Source: an uncultured Desulfobulbaceae bacterium
GTDB lineage: Bacteria; Desulfobacterota; Desulfobulbia; Desulfobulbales; Desulfobulbaceae
Assembly: GCA_947260045.1 (NCBI GenBank)
Contig: CAMYOP010000213.1
Location: 1-5,088 of the forward strand
DNA: 5,088 nucleotides
Reading direction: 5' to 3'
Shown here: piece by piece, positions 5,074 through 5,088 of the stretch
How positions within the stretch are numbered: the first letter of the stretch is position 1
Layout: every line of letters starts with the position of its first letter
Program-made: the position numbers and the translations under genes
Notes under the pieces: generated by a model
Databases searched by the model: none
What the model saw: only the letters and a program-made list of their open reading frames with translations
What the model was told of the DNA's origin: nothing

Positions 5074-5088
5074 CTAGAAAAATAATAT

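Overview
The window looks like chromosomal DNA from a Gram-negative anaerobe, AT-leaning throughout. It combines a DUF2062 inner-membrane protein, a Sec-exported periplasmic-type protein and a class III fructose-1,6-bisphosphatase. Desulfobacterota is my best guess, but it rests on general resemblance only and I hold it loosely.

Layout. Positions 1-545 (+) hold nearly all of a DUF2062 membrane protein; its start codon probably begins one base left of the window. Positions 546-995 have no convincing gene but contain a hairpin plus T-run near 885-919. Positions 996-1439 (+) encode a small secreted four-cysteine protein with a very good ribosome binding site. It converges with the leftward genes on a strong, probably bidirectional terminator at 1514-1548.

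The leftward pair is the metabolic core. Positions 4516-2699 (-) encode a full-length class III fructose-1,6-bisphosphatase (calcineurin-type metallophosphatase) with all expected motifs. Positions 2636-1689 (-), 62 bp downstream, encode a GlpX-family (class II FBPase) protein whose fold-level similarity is clear. Most of its metal- and substrate-binding residues are substituted: the equivalents of E. coli GlpX D33, E57, D85 and Y119 are L, R, V and H. The likely operon therefore pairs an intact gluconeogenic phosphatase with what appears to be a pseudo-enzyme or neofunctionalised relative of a non-homologous FBPase class. This is the most interesting biology in the window.

Positions 4517-5088 are mostly non-coding. 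They hold a nested, multi-layer palindrome (4561-4832): 10-bp outer arms, a 22-bp inverted repeat with two mismatches, and an inner 10-bp stem enclosing two hairpins. It resembles a small non-autonomous mobile or REP-like element placed just upstream of the FBPase gene. Beyond it, 4912-5073 on the minus strand is a protein-like open stretch with an in-frame stop near the window edge. It may be the decayed or partial 3' end of another gene.
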